This document shows positions 1 through 9,609 of a DNA stretch of 64,000 bases, in pieces. A program made the translations under genes and the position numbers. Below the pieces are notes generated by a model. That model saw only the letters and a list, made by a program, of their open reading frames with translations, was not told where the DNA came from and searched no databases. The stretch is from contig NZ_CP160205.1 in the NCBI RefSeq assembly GCF_041080815.1, forward strand, positions 3,658,001 to 3,722,000, in the 5' to 3' direction. Source of the DNA: Mucilaginibacter yixingensis (GTDB taxonomy: Bacteria; Bacteroidota; Bacteroidia; Sphingobacteriales; Sphingobacteriaceae). Each line of letters begins with the position of its first letter. Positions within the stretch are counted from its first letter, which is position 1.

Positions 1-90
1 CTTTGTTTGCATGGCACTCACTAATAAGGCGAGTACCCAAAACGAGCGCTTTAGTGATTTTAAAAGGATGGTTTGTTGCATGTATTTCAT
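1..90 (-). CDS. Partial secreted protein, N-terminus only
   Basis: Thirty codons are visible on the minus strand, from an ATG at 88-90 to the window edge; the rest lies to the left. The encoded start has basic residues followed by a hydrophobic stretch (WVLALLVSA), a typical signal peptide, so the product should be exported. It begins 52 bases after the stop of the GH2 gene on the same strand and is probably the next gene of that operon. The mature protein cannot be identified; another glycan-degrading enzyme would fit the context, but that is a guess. Confidence 0.6.
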   Translation of the reverse strand, partial: MKYMQQTILLKSLKRSFWVLALLVSAMQTK

Positions 91-142
91 CTATGCAGAC
101 TACTTTTTCTTTAGTTGTAAATGTTAAAACTGGGTTAATCTC

Positions 143-3100
143 TTACTGATCATAGCTGTTATAAAAAGGTTTAAAGGGAGTCACTACCTGTGTTGGTGAA
201 CCAAAAAGTTTTCGAAGCGTTTCCGGCCAGTTGCCATTGAGAGGTACAATCGAAAAATTTCCTGCTATCTTTTTTAAGTTTTCGAAGTTCACTCTCTTTT
301 CAGGTTCGTTACCCTTGTTATAACGACCGGAAACATAGGCGTTGTGACTAATTACAATACCTTGTGCTGTGTTTTCTACAGCGATATTGGCTTTATCGGC
401 TATGATCGCAATCCCTTTCCCATCGGAGTTTGACAGCACTGCAACATCTACATCTTCGCGATTGCCCTGGTAATTGATGTCACGACTATTTAGGTGATAG
501 AGGCCAAACTCATCAAGCCTGTCCTTTCCTGGAAAAGCAGGATACAGGCCTTTTCCCGCCCAATGAAACTCGGTAAATGACGCAGGTATCAGGAACGATA
601 GCCCAGCTTCAAGAGCGATACCTTTGGCATCTTTAGGGATAAAATTGTAATGCACATCGATACGTCCGCTGTCACTTATATCATACGTTATTGTACCATC
701 AATAAACTGGCCCTTATGATCCTGCCGTTCGTAGGTATAATGAACCACAATCTGGTCATTGGCCATACTTTCGATCTTTGCCACCGGATTGGTAAGCAGG
801 TGAGGATTTCCCGTAGGATAGTTGTCGGGTAAAGATTTTTTATCAGTAGCCAGTTCAGACATGGTTACCTTTCGGCCCACCCGGCTATACGGCCCTTCAG
901 CAATCAGTGTTGAACCCTGCGTGTCAGTTAGCTGAATCAGACCCGTTTGACTATTCAATCCCAAACGAAAGCTTCCAAAGCTAATTGTATTGTTAGCTAG
1001 TACAGGTTTAGACGATGCAGATGCAAGTTTTTGAGCGATGACGTTTACTTGATTGCGAATAAATACCGGGTAAACCTTTTCATAAAATGTATAATTGTGC
1101 TTATCGGCAAATTGTACTTTCAGATAGAAATATGAGGCATTCAGATTCTGCGGAATATTGAGCGCTATGCTCGCAGTCAGCGTATCGTGTGGCGCACAGG
1201 CCATGGTTAAACCGCCTGTTTGTAGTGCGGTAGTATCCGCATACAATGTCCACTTACCTGCTATTTTCGAAAGATTGGTAAAGTCATAGCGATTAATGAT
1301 ATGTAATTGCACTGTTTGCTTGCCTGGTAAAACACGTAAGGTATCATCAATGGGTTTAACCGGGGTATATACTTTTCGCACCTGCCAGTAGTCTACCTGC
1401 GGGATACGGTTAGCGTATACAAGCCCGTCAGCACCTTGATTGCCATGATTATCATATACCGTAACAGCGTCTTTCCAAACAGATGTTGTAAACGTTCCGG
1501 GAATTGTTTTCTGCGTCGACTTTCGGAGTAGTCCTTGATCGAAAAAGCACCAAACAGCACCTCCCGCCAACTTTGGATTGGCATACATGATCTCCCAAAG
1601 TGATTCGACCTTATCAAAATCAAGTCCTAAAGCATGTGCATATTCGGTCACGATCATCGGCCGGTCAAACTTGTTGGAATACTCGCGCAAATCAGATGGT
1701 GTGGTATAATGGGGTGTCAAAATATCGACCGATTCAGGAATGGGCTTCTTGCTAATGTCTTTAAATGTTGATCCCCTTTGAGGAAAGCAATGAGGCCGGG
1801 TCGGGTCGAGTTCTTTTACATATTCACCTGTTTCCAGACACATTTTGGTAAGCGGATTTTCATTACCTACACTCCACACGATGATCGAGGGATGATTCTT
1901 ATCCCGCCATACGGTAGCCCTTGCCCGGTGTTTCAGAATAGGTAGATACGCTACATCATTCAAATGTTCATCACCATATCCAAAGGGAACTTCTTCCATT
2001 ACATATATGCCAAGCGAATCACACAATTCGATCAGTCTTGGTTGTGGGGGATAATGAGATGTTCTGATGAAGTTAATATTGGCTTCCTGGATCAGCTTTA
2101 GATCCAGCTTCATTTCCGCCTCTGTTATCGCCCGTCCATTTACCGGAGAAAGATCATGGTGGTCTACACCACGCAACTTAATAGGGTGGCCGTTCAGCTT
2201 GAGGACACCATCATTCCACGTTACTTCACGGATACCAACCTTTTGATCATATTGCTGAAGCACTGCGTTGCTGCTTTTTAACTCAATATGTAATGTATAC
2301 AGATCTGGGGTTTCAGCCGTCCAAAGTTTTGGGGCCTGCAGTTTTATGTGCTGAGCGAAAACACTCGTATCATTTCCTGAGATACCTTTGGTAAGGGCAA
2401 ACGTTTTTACCAGTTTACCATCCGGATCGATCAGCTTAGCCGAAACATTGATGTTGGCAGGATAAGCGTTACCCGTTACCTTTTCTATTAGGGCCGATAC
2501 CGAAAGGGTGGCGTCGGTCTTTCCAACATTGGTTTGAACGGTCAGGTCTTTAATGTGAGTTTTAGGCAAGCTAAATAAATTGACATCTCGTATGATGCCC
2601 GAAAGCGACCAGCAATCATTGGTATCAAATTCCCAGCCTTTAGAACGTGTGGTAACCCTTACAGCAAGCGTAGCAGATTTTCCGGCTTCTACAAAACGGG
2701 AAATATCAAAAGTTTGCCTGTTAAATGAACTGGCGAAGCTTCCTGCGTACTTGCCGTTCACCCACAGCGTATATCCGTACTGGACCCCATCAAAAGCAAT
2801 GTATATCGGGCGGCCATTCCAGGCGGAAGGCACCGCAAAAGCTGTGCGATACAGTCCTGTTCCTTCTTTTAATTCATTTCCGTAAAAAGGTTCGGCGAAG
2901 CCTTGCAATTCCCAATGCCCGGGTGTTTTTATGCCCGCCCAATGGCTAACATCAGTTTTGGGGTCAAAAAACAAGGAGTCATTTCCAATATTAGAAGAAG
3001 CTATATATTTAAATTTCCATATACCATTAAGTGAGATGATCTTTTCAGTTCCCTTTGAGGGTATTAATACTTGTGCATTGGTTATATTACTACTCATTAA

Positions 3101-3172
3101 AAGGGAGAGCAGAATTGAAAAAATACCAACCGTTTTTAGCATTGTGGTTTTCTTTTTAATTATTGTTGTCAT
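143..3172 (-). CDS. Secreted GH2 family glycoside hydrolase (beta-galactosidase-like)
   Basis: A 1009-residue periplasmic or surface beta-glycosidase. The start has a basic segment and a hydrophobic signal peptide ending near NAQ; Met11 is an alternative start. GH2 architecture is visible: a jelly-roll sugar-binding domain, an immunoglobulin-like domain, then a TIM barrel with the acid/base in VGNE (Glu438) and the nucleophile in TEYAH (Glu510), followed by C-terminal beta domains. Length fits LacZ-like GH2 enzymes. Beta-galactosidase is the best guess, but beta-glucuronidase or beta-mannosidase activity cannot be excluded from sequence alone. It is the second gene of an operon, 88 bases behind the GH63/GH37-like gene. 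Confidence 0.9.
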   Translation of the reverse strand: MTTIIKKKTTMLKTVGIFSILLSLLMSSNITNAQVLIPSKGTEKIISLNGIWKFKYIASSNIGNDSLFFDPKTDVSHWAGIKTPGHWELQGFAEPFYGNELKEGTGLYRTAFAVPSAWNGRPIYIAFDGVQYGYTLWVNGKYAGSFASSFNRQTFDISRFVEAGKSATLAVRVTTRSKGWEFDTNDCWSLSGIIRDVNLFSLPKTHIKDLTVQTNVGKTDATLSVSALIEKVTGNAYPANINVSAKLIDPDGKLVKTFALTKGISGNDTSVFAQHIKLQAPKLWTAETPDLYTLHIELKSSNAVLQQYDQKVGIREVTWNDGVLKLNGHPIKLRGVDHHDLSPVNGRAITEAEMKLDLKLIQEANINFIRTSHYPPQPRLIELCDSLGIYVMEEVPFGYGDEHLNDVAYLPILKHRARATVWRDKNHPSIIVWSVGNENPLTKMCLETGEYVKELDPTRPHCFPQRGSTFKDISKKPIPESVDILTPHYTTPSDLREYSNKFDRPMIVTEYAHALGLDFDKVESLWEIMYANPKLAGGAVWCFFDQGLLRKSTQKTIPGTFTTSVWKDAVTVYDNHGNQGADGLVYANRIPQVDYWQVRKVYTPVKPIDDTLRVLPGKQTVQLHIINRYDFTNLSKIAGKWTLYADTTALQTGGLTMACAPHDTLTASIALNIPQNLNASYFYLKVQFADKHNYTFYEKVYPVFIRNQVNVIAQKLASASSKPVLANNTISFGSFRLGLNSQTGLIQLTDTQGSTLIAEGPYSRVGRKVTMSELATDKKSLPDNYPTGNPHLLTNPVAKIESMANDQIVVHYTYERQDHKGQFIDGTITYDISDSGRIDVHYNFIPKDAKGIALEAGLSFLIPASFTEFHWAGKGLYPAFPGKDRLDEFGLYHLNSRDINYQGNREDVDVAVLSNSDGKGIAIIADKANIAVENTAQGIVISHNAYVSGRYNKGNEPEKRVNFENLKKIAGNFSIVPLNGNWPETLRKLFGSPTQVVTPFKPFYNSYDQ

Positions 3173-3260
3173 TGATGTATTTTAGGTTTTGTTGGTTGTT
3201 AGTTACTGAGTTTAGTAGTTAAACTATCGTTTAAATTTAGCTGCCTTGTCCCCGTTCTAT

Positions 3261-4580
3261 TTACTTGATCGAATCATATAAAATAGCCATTGCGATCAAG
3301 GGATTATGGCCCAGGTAATCTTTTGACGGGCTATTGTATTTAGTCTGCGGCTTTCTTTTCAGATCTTCCGGATTACCCCCCAAAGAATCATAAAACTCCC
3401 AAATCGTTCCCGTTCTTTTAAATTGTTTGGCTGTTTCGTCAAGTGCTTTCTCCAGGATCAATTTTGCTCCGTCTTTGCGTCCGTAATTCAAACAGGCTAT
3501 GGCCGCCCAGTATGACATGCTGTTCCAGGCGGGCCCCCTCCACATTCGTTTTTCAAACTTTGGATCTGTTTTTCCTATAGTTGCGATGGGGTGAGCTGTC
3601 AGAAAAACGTTGGGATTCATTAGATATTTATCAATATATCTGTTAGCCTGGGCCTTAGTAGCGGCACCAACTACCAATGGCCACATACTTTCAAAGGCAA
3701 GGTGACGGAAAGAAGGGTCCTTAACGGCCCAGATATCATAGAACATTCCATCCTCATTTACATATAGATCATTTTGTATAAACGTTTTTAGTTCATCTCT
3801 GCGCTTTTTGTACCAGTTATCATCCAATCCAAGTTGCGCAGACCATAGCGCAGCTATTTTATACAAATTATACACATGCGATGTAGCATCAACACACGCC
3901 AGAGGGCCTTTCTTAACATCGTCAAAACGTACACCTTCATCAACTCCGCTTTCCCATTTTTTTAGCAGGATGTCATTATAAAAAAAACCTTCTTTCCCGG
4001 CTTTTCTGTTTTTTTCAAACCAGGCTATTTGTTTTATTAATGCCGGATAAAAACTTTTGATGATACTCCGGTTCCCGGTATGATCAATGTAATCCTGAAC
4101 TGCTATGGGCCACAAGGGCGGATGTCCCGCTGTTGTCTTATCCCAATGTACACTATCTCTTTTCGATATACCTCCGGGCATGTAGATCGACCCGGGTATT
4201 AATCCTGACGGTTCCTGATTTTTTATGTCATTGAAAAGCTGGTGTAATGCATGTTGTGGAAAGGATGGTATCTCGTCTAAAACGATATGAACAATATCCC
4301 AATGGCCAAAAGCTTCTCCATAAACATAGCCAGGACCTATTCCCTCCCATTCATAATCAAATGGCCAGATTGCAGCATGGGTACTTAATTTATGCAGTTT
4401 AGCTACATAGGTCAGCATCGGTCTCCATTCGGACTTTCCTGAAAGCGAAGCAACGTTATCGAGTTGCTGCCAGCTTCCGATACTATCTGAAGTGATTCTA
4501 GATTGGGCGATTAGTTTAAAGCCCGGAATAACGATTAAAAAAAATGCAAAGCAATAGGTTTTGAAAATACCGAATCTCAT
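3261..4580 (-). CDS. Secreted (alpha/alpha)6-barrel glycoside hydrolase, GH63/GH37 clan (trehalase or MGH-like)
   Basis: A 439-residue protein with a short signal peptide (residues 1-25, ending near IAQS). The remainder resembles the (alpha/alpha)6 barrel of clan GH-G enzymes (GH37 trehalase, GH63 glucosidase, mannosylglycerate hydrolase). Supporting segments are the conserved aromatic FGHWD motif, WESGVDEGVRFDD carrying a likely catalytic Asp, RMWRGPAWNSMSYW, and GTIWEFYD with the likely second catalytic acid. It is shorter than classical trehalases, so substrate is uncertain. It is the first gene of the operon that continues into the GH2 gene and lies downstream of the membrane sensor-like gene. 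Confidence 0.75.
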   Translation of the reverse strand: MRFGIFKTYCFAFFLIVIPGFKLIAQSRITSDSIGSWQQLDNVASLSGKSEWRPMLTYVAKLHKLSTHAAIWPFDYEWEGIGPGYVYGEAFGHWDIVHIVLDEIPSFPQHALHQLFNDIKNQEPSGLIPGSIYMPGGISKRDSVHWDKTTAGHPPLWPIAVQDYIDHTGNRSIIKSFYPALIKQIAWFEKNRKAGKEGFFYNDILLKKWESGVDEGVRFDDVKKGPLACVDATSHVYNLYKIAALWSAQLGLDDNWYKKRRDELKTFIQNDLYVNEDGMFYDIWAVKDPSFRHLAFESMWPLVVGAATKAQANRYIDKYLMNPNVFLTAHPIATIGKTDPKFEKRMWRGPAWNSMSYWAAIACLNYGRKDGAKLILEKALDETAKQFKRTGTIWEFYDSLGGNPEDLKRKPQTKYNSPSKDYLGHNPLIAMAILYDSIK

Positions 4581-4743
4581 ACTTTAAAGGTTAGCATACC
4601 AATATGCTTTTTAGTTGGGCCAACATCTTTCCGTTAAGGATAAAATGATCGTGACTCAACAAAAAATAATGATTAGTTCACTAAGCTATATAAAAGACAG
4701 TAATTCAATTTAAAACCGGCTATTCAAAAGCCGTCCAAAAACC

Positions 4744-4759
4744 GTTCATAATTATGAAC
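4744..4759. promoter_or_regulatory. 16-bp perfect palindrome upstream of the GH operon, candidate operator
   Basis: GTTCATAATTATGAAC reads the same on both strands. It lies 164 bases before the start codon of the GH63/GH37-like gene and just after the stop of the membrane sensor-like gene, a place where an operator for the hydrolase operon would be expected. No U-tract follows it, so it is not an obvious terminator. The binding protein is unknown. Confidence 0.4.
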
Positions 4760-4800
4760 CTTATAAACAACTGAGGATTAACAAGATGCAAATTTAGGTT

Positions 4801-6030
4801 TTAAAAACGATAGAGAGGTTTTCCGTCGATGGTTGTCAGGGTACAACTTTTTACAAACCCGGTACCTTCAAATTCAACGGAAAGGCCCTTAAGTTCGCCC
4901 AGTGATTTTTGATAAGAACCCGCGTAAATTTGCTTACCGTTAACCGATAGAACTACATGCTTTTTACGATTAACAAGTCGCAAGGTATTCCATCTTTCCA
5001 GATCAATAACAAATTGTGAAAGATTATTTTCTGCGCCTTGATAAGTTTGCTCGCTAATGATATTCCAGACATGAGAACTACAGCCTGGGTTGACCAATTG
5101 AAAGCGTATGGATCCGTTTTGGCCGTGTATATTGAACTGAACGCTATGGCAATATATGCCTTTTTCTAATAAATTATTTTTAACTGAGGTTTCAAATATA
5201 AAATCATCAGCACCTGCCCCTACTGAAGTAAAATTGCATAGGCGGGTAAAATTTGATGTGGTAGTATCCAACCCAACTTTTTGCAATTGAACATTGCTGA
5301 TATGAAACAAACTATCCTTACCAACTTTTACAGCTGGAAACTCATAGTAGTGATTCTGCAGATCACGCTGACGATGAAAACCCATGCCAATCCATCTGTC
5401 TGAATGAACATAAGTTTTGACGGTATTGAGCATCTCTTTTCGCGTTTGAAGAACTACGTCAAATATGCCCGGAAACAAATAAATATGTGTGCAGCGCTTC
5501 TGCCCCGGTTTAATGTATATAATAGGAGATCTGTCGCCAAAATCTACAAAAAGACTGTCACTTGTATCGCTTGATCTAATATCAAAAAAAGCGGTGGCAG
5601 GCAAAATGCCTTCCATACGTTCAAGTTTAATACTGGCCATCTTGTTATTTGCTGGTTTAAATACCTGCCAGATGAGTAATCCAATAATTAAAACAAAAAT
5701 ACATAAGCCTATTACCAACAGCCCTCGGGAATATCGAGATTGTGTTATTTTATTTCCACTGATAATTGGAGGTTGTTTTACTGCAGCAACATATTTACCA
5801 TAACTTTTTAATGCTTCTATAGTGGCTTGCTGAGGCACATAATCATCATCCATCGCAGTTTTACCGAATATCCGTTTAAGCGTACTTAAACTGATGCTTA
5901 CTTTGGTTTCCCGCTGTATCTCCTTACTTAATTCATTGAAATCGCTTTGACGCCAATACTGTGCACTTCCACGGTCAAACCTCGTTTCACAGCATTGAAC
6001 AATTTCATTAAGCAAAGCCTTTTTATTCAT
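4801..6030 (-). CDS. Single-pass membrane protein, cytoplasmic HTH-like domain plus periplasmic beta domains
   Basis: 409 residues with no N-terminal signal peptide. Residues 1-85 match a compact helical module common in Bacteroidota, with the typical STLKRIFGK signature and a following TIEAL segment that resembles a small HTH/XRE-like domain. One membrane span lies at about 104-124 (LLVIGLCIFVLIIGLLIW). The outside part has a PKD-like beta region (about 130-220) and a C-terminal concanavalin-like segment (about 240-405). This layout suggests a one-component membrane regulator that could sense glycan outside and act on DNA inside, but no family is recognised with certainty. It is encoded 220 bases upstream of, and in the same direction as, the hydrolase operon. 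Confidence 0.7.
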   Translation of the reverse strand: MNKKALLNEIVQCCETRFDRGSAQYWRQSDFNELSKEIQRETKVSISLSTLKRIFGKTAMDDDYVPQQATIEALKSYGKYVAAVKQPPIISGNKITQSRYSRGLLVIGLCIFVLIIGLLIWQVFKPANNKMASIKLERMEGILPATAFFDIRSSDTSDSLFVDFGDRSPIIYIKPGQKRCTHIYLFPGIFDVVLQTRKEMLNTVKTYVHSDRWIGMGFHRQRDLQNHYYEFPAVKVGKDSLFHISNVQLQKVGLDTTTSNFTRLCNFTSVGAGADDFIFETSVKNNLLEKGIYCHSVQFNIHGQNGSIRFQLVNPGCSSHVWNIISEQTYQGAENNLSQFVIDLERWNTLRLVNRKKHVVLSVNGKQIYAGSYQKSLGELKGLSVEFEGTGFVKSCTLTTIDGKPLYRF

Positions 6031-6176
6031 TACGCCAAAGATAATGTAGCGTTGGCATAATTCTTAATAGGTATTTAATTGCTTATATGCGGATACTGCG
6101 AATTTCTCTTTGTCACCATTTTAATTAAAATTGAAATTAGAGTGAGCCGGGATACATGTTCTATGCTTTTTACTAA

Positions 6177-9100
6177 TCAAACCAACGCTCTTTCCAGTAT
6201 CGTTTTTACTTGGGGCCTGCAGCTGCCACAGCCCGTACCTGCTCCGGTGTTTTTACAAAGATCTGCAAAGGCGGTGCAACCGCTCTTAATTTTGTCAATC
6301 AGGTTCCCTTCGCCCACACTGTTACAGGAACACACCAACGCTCCCTTAACGGGTTCAGATACTTTACCTTCTCCGCGAAATATCTTATCCCTTTTTTCGC
6401 CCAATGGCAGGTCATTGGCCATCCAGTCTTTGAAATCCATGATCTCGCTCTTGTCGCCTATCAATATGGCGCCCACTAAACGATCTTTATGAATGATGCA
6501 TTTCTTATAGAAATGATATTTTTTATCTACAAAAACAATTTCCTGGTATTCGGCATCATCCGGAGGTGCCTGGGTTAGCCCGATAGAGCATACGTTAGTA
6601 CCGGGCACTTTAAGAATATTGGCACTCAAGGTGCCATTGTATACCTGGGTGGCATCCCCATTTAAAAAGGCGGCCGCAACATTGGCATGCTGTTCTGCAG
6701 CTGCAACAATACCAAACATTTGCGATTGCCACTCCACAATTTCTCCAACAGCAAAAACAGATGGGTCTGACGTTTGCATCACATCATTTACCAAAACGCC
6801 GCGTTTACAATCCAGACCGCAGCTTTTTGCCAATTCTATATTTGGCACTGTGCCAACACCGTAAATAAGCGCATCACATGGTATTGTGCGATGGCTTTTC
6901 AGAAACACCGCACTGATTTTTTCTGCGCCAATAAATTCCTTTATTTCATCCTCAAAATAAATATCGATGTTCCTGTCCCGAAGTTGTTCTGTAAGCAGTT
7001 CGCTCGCCAGCACATCCAATTGTCTGTCCATCAACTTAGAACCGCGAACAACTATGGTAACGTGCGCACCTATCTCTTCTAACGCACCGGCTACCTCCAA
7101 ACTCACCAAGCCTGCGCCAACCACCACTACCTTATCGCTTGGCTTAATCTGGAACATTAAACGATCCACATCATTTTTAGAGCGGATAGTATAAATACCC
7201 GCACAATTGTTGGGAACATTGGGTGGAACAAATGCACGGCTCCCCATGCCCAGCACTAAAAGATCATACGTATGCTCCTGGTGATTAGAGTCAATAACGT
7301 ATTTGCGCTCTCGGTTTATGTATTCAACGCTTACCCCCTTATGCATGGTAAACCCAAATTCTTCTTCTTCCGTTTCCGGCAGTGTAACCAGTTTACCCCA
7401 GGCCTCGCCGGCAATATATTCAGGCAGTAAAACCCGGTTATAAAAGGGCAATGGCTCCTTGCTGAAAACGGTGATCTCATCATCCACGTTATACTCGCGG
7501 TACTTCTTTATAAAAGCCAGCGCGCCTGACCCTGCTCCAATAATCAGTACCTTTTGCTTAGGCTTTTGATGTTTTCTTACCTGAACAGCGCATGTTGGAA
7601 AAGCAATAGCGGGAGCATTACAAACCAAGAGCGATTGCCGGCGCTCTGCTTCGGGGAAAACAAAATCTTTAGCCAAATGCAAAGGAAGACTGATCACCCC
7701 ATTCTTAACCTGTTCATTAATGCTAACCTTGGCCAGCAGCGTATGTTTAGAATTAAAGACTTCTATAATATCATCCTGCCTTATCTGGTACCGCTTAGCA
7801 TCGGCAGCGGTTATATAAGCAAAAGAATATTCTTCTAGTTTTTGCTTTGGGGCAGTCGTATTAAAATAACAATCGTAATTGATGGATACCTGTATTTGCT
7901 GCTTTTGCCCTGACAGCCATTCGGCCCCCAAAGCGTTGATGTTGCTATAAATTTTTTTCGTCTTTGTGGCCGAATTGAGCTTTTCTACCTTTTTTGCCCG
8001 TTTAACGCTCTTATTATATTCATTAAAAATTTCGGCAGTGCTATTGTAGCGGAAGTTTTTAAGCCCGAGTTTATCAGCTAACATGGTAATCAATTCAATA
8101 TCTGTTTTGCTTCCGCCCGCCGAACCGGTTAGCTTTGCAACAGCCGACAAAACATTTGACGGAGACATATACGTTCCTTCTTTTTCATACCATGAAGCTG
8201 CCGGGAGTATAACATCGGCATATTTAATAAAAGGAGAATTGTCGGCTACGTTTTGAAGAACAACAAACCTGGCATTTTGCATTGCTGTTATGATGATCTC
8301 TTCGTCCGCTGCGCTGTACACTGCATCAGGTTGTACCATCCAGATAACCTTCGGTGCGTTTTCCTTTAACTCCCTAATAAACCGGGACGAACTGAAAGCA
8401 GGCGGATAGGTGTAATTAAGATGATCCAGGCCGGTATCATAAATAAATGTATCCAGGTGATTCTTATAGGCAAGCAACAGCTTTTTGTATTCCGCAGCCC
8501 CCGTCTTTTCAAGACCTAAACCGATATCATCAATAATCAATAACCCCGACCCTTTTTTTTTGGCGTGGCCCGTAAGTAAATGAAGATTGATAAAACTCAG
8601 GTTACGCTCCATATTATAGCCGCCAAAACCTAACCCCTTACCTAAAATACTGATTATGTTTTTGGCTGTGATGAAGCAGGCAGCCACATGATGAATATCG
8701 GCCTCAGTCACCCCGCATAATTTCGCCCCTTCTGCAATTGTTCTGTACATCGCATATTCCTTTAATGCAGCCAGCTCTTCCGGAGCGTCATGAATTTCGT
8801 CGGGAAGCTCCAATTCAAAAAGCGCACGCGCTATTGCAGCATTCAGCATCATCTCTGTACCCGGAAATATTTGCAGATGAATATCTGCCAGGGCACTAAT
8901 TTCATTTTGCTGTGTGCCTATGTAAATGAGTTTAGTTATGGGTTTAAGCGATTTAATGGCTTTAATACGCTCCCATAGCGGAGCGTGATAAATAGAAAGG
9001 TCTGATGACGCAATCACAAAGCAATCTGCCGTTTCAAGATCATCTTCTTTAAATGGCGGGGTGCTTTCGCCCAAAGCTACTTGATAACTAAGTGCGGCAG

Positions 9101-9524
9101 CATCAAAATAAGCAGGTGCAGGCGCTTGCCCAATACCGAGTTGAGATCTCAATTTATTGACCAGATGCCTTTCTTCCACCAAACTTCTGTCAGACAGGGA
9201 AACAGAAAATGTATCAGCTCCATATCGGTTTATCAATGATTTGATCACCGAGGCAAACCTGAACATCGCTTCGTCACTGGTTACCGTTGTTAGCGGGTAG
9301 TTCCTGTTGTAACGCATTTGCGGTGTGACATTAGCCGGTGATGGAGTTAACAGGCCGGCAATATCTTTTCCAAGCGGACAGAGATAACCCTTACTGACCG
9401 GGCTATCCGGATTTCCGGTAATCGTTATTTTACCATCATGCCTTTTGTCTACCTTAATGCCACAGCCTATTTTGCAAAGCAGGCAAGTGGATAAGAATGT
9501 GTGGTTTGCTGCTGTCTTTTTCAA
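6177..9524 (-). CDS. Molybdopterin oxidoreductase fused to NirB-type FAD/NAD diaphorase and BFD [2Fe-2S] domain
   Basis: A 1115-residue cytoplasmic fusion. Residues 1-650 form a MopB-type catalytic unit with a [4Fe-4S] site at Cys14, Cys17, Cys21 and Cys49 and a C-terminal dinucleotide-binding domain. Residues 657 to about 1030 are a pyridine-nucleotide-disulfide oxidoreductase with FAD motif GAGSGA and NAD motif VVGAGLVSLEV. Residues 1062-1113 are a BFD-like [2Fe-2S] domain (CSC...GTGCGSC). This order is that of assimilatory nitrate reductases able to take electrons from NAD(P)H. However, the segment where NasA/NapA carry the Mo-ligating Cys reads PAYFDAAALSYQ and has no Cys, and no nirBD or nitrate transporter lies nearby. 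The substrate is therefore uncertain. Translation appears to start at TTG (9522-9524): no in-frame ATG lies between it and an upstream stop, and the cluster cysteines follow directly. Confidence 0.8.
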   Translation of the reverse strand: MKKTAANHTFLSTCLLCKIGCGIKVDKRHDGKITITGNPDSPVSKGYLCPLGKDIAGLLTPSPANVTPQMRYNRNYPLTTVTSDEAMFRFASVIKSLINRYGADTFSVSLSDRSLVEERHLVNKLRSQLGIGQAPAPAYFDAAALSYQVALGESTPPFKEDDLETADCFVIASSDLSIYHAPLWERIKAIKSLKPITKLIYIGTQQNEISALADIHLQIFPGTEMMLNAAIARALFELELPDEIHDAPEELAALKEYAMYRTIAEGAKLCGVTEADIHHVAACFITAKNIISILGKGLGFGGYNMERNLSFINLHLLTGHAKKKGSGLLIIDDIGLGLEKTGAAEYKKLLLAYKNHLDTFIYDTGLDHLNYTYPPAFSSSRFIRELKENAPKVIWMVQPDAVYSAADEEIIITAMQNARFVVLQNVADNSPFIKYADVILPAASWYEKEGTYMSPSNVLSAVAKLTGSAGGSKTDIELITMLADKLGLKNFRYNSTAEIFNEYNKSVKRAKKVEKLNSATKTKKIYSNINALGAEWLSGQKQQIQVSINYDCYFNTTAPKQKLEEYSFAYITAADAKRYQIRQDDIIEVFNSKHTLLAKVSINEQVKNGVISLPLHLAKDFVFPEAERRQSLLVCNAPAIAFPTCAVQVRKHQKPKQKVLIIGAGSGALAFIKKYREYNVDDEITVFSKEPLPFYNRVLLPEYIAGEAWGKLVTLPETEEEEFGFTMHKGVSVEYINRERKYVIDSNHQEHTYDLLVLGMGSRAFVPPNVPNNCAGIYTIRSKNDVDRLMFQIKPSDKVVVVGAGLVSLEVAGALEEIGAHVTIVVRGSKLMDRQLDVLASELLTEQLRDRNIDIYFEDEIKEFIGAEKISAVFLKSHRTIPCDALIYGVGTVPNIELAKSCGLDCKRGVLVNDVMQTSDPSVFAVGEIVEWQSQMFGIVAAAEQHANVAAAFLNGDATQVYNGTLSANILKVPGTNVCSIGLTQAPPDDAEYQEIVFVDKKYHFYKKCIIHKDRLVGAILIGDKSEIMDFKDWMANDLPLGEKRDKIFRGEGKVSEPVKGALVCSCNSVGEGNLIDKIKSGCTAFADLCKNTGAGTGCGSCRPQVKTILERALV

Positions 9525-9549
9525 ACTATTCTGGCTTAATGTTTTAATG

Positions 9550-9577
9550 GGTTAGCACCTATAAATAAGTGCTAACC
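9550..9577. other. 9-bp perfect hairpin between the TonB receptor and oxidoreductase genes
   Basis: GGTTAGCAC and GTGCTAACC flank a 10-base loop in the 85-base gap between two minus-strand genes. No run of T follows on the minus strand, so it is at best a weak attenuator or an mRNA processing/stability element separating expression of the receptor from the enzyme. Confidence 0.5.
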
Positions 9578-9609
9578 TTGCAATTCCTGCTTATCGTACG
9601 GTTGTACTC

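Noticed and set aside
6177..9524. Naming the fusion simply as assimilatory nitrate reductase
   Set aside because: Domain order agrees, but the Mo-ligand region is atypical and there is no nitrite reductase or nitrate transporter nearby, so the narrow name is not supported.
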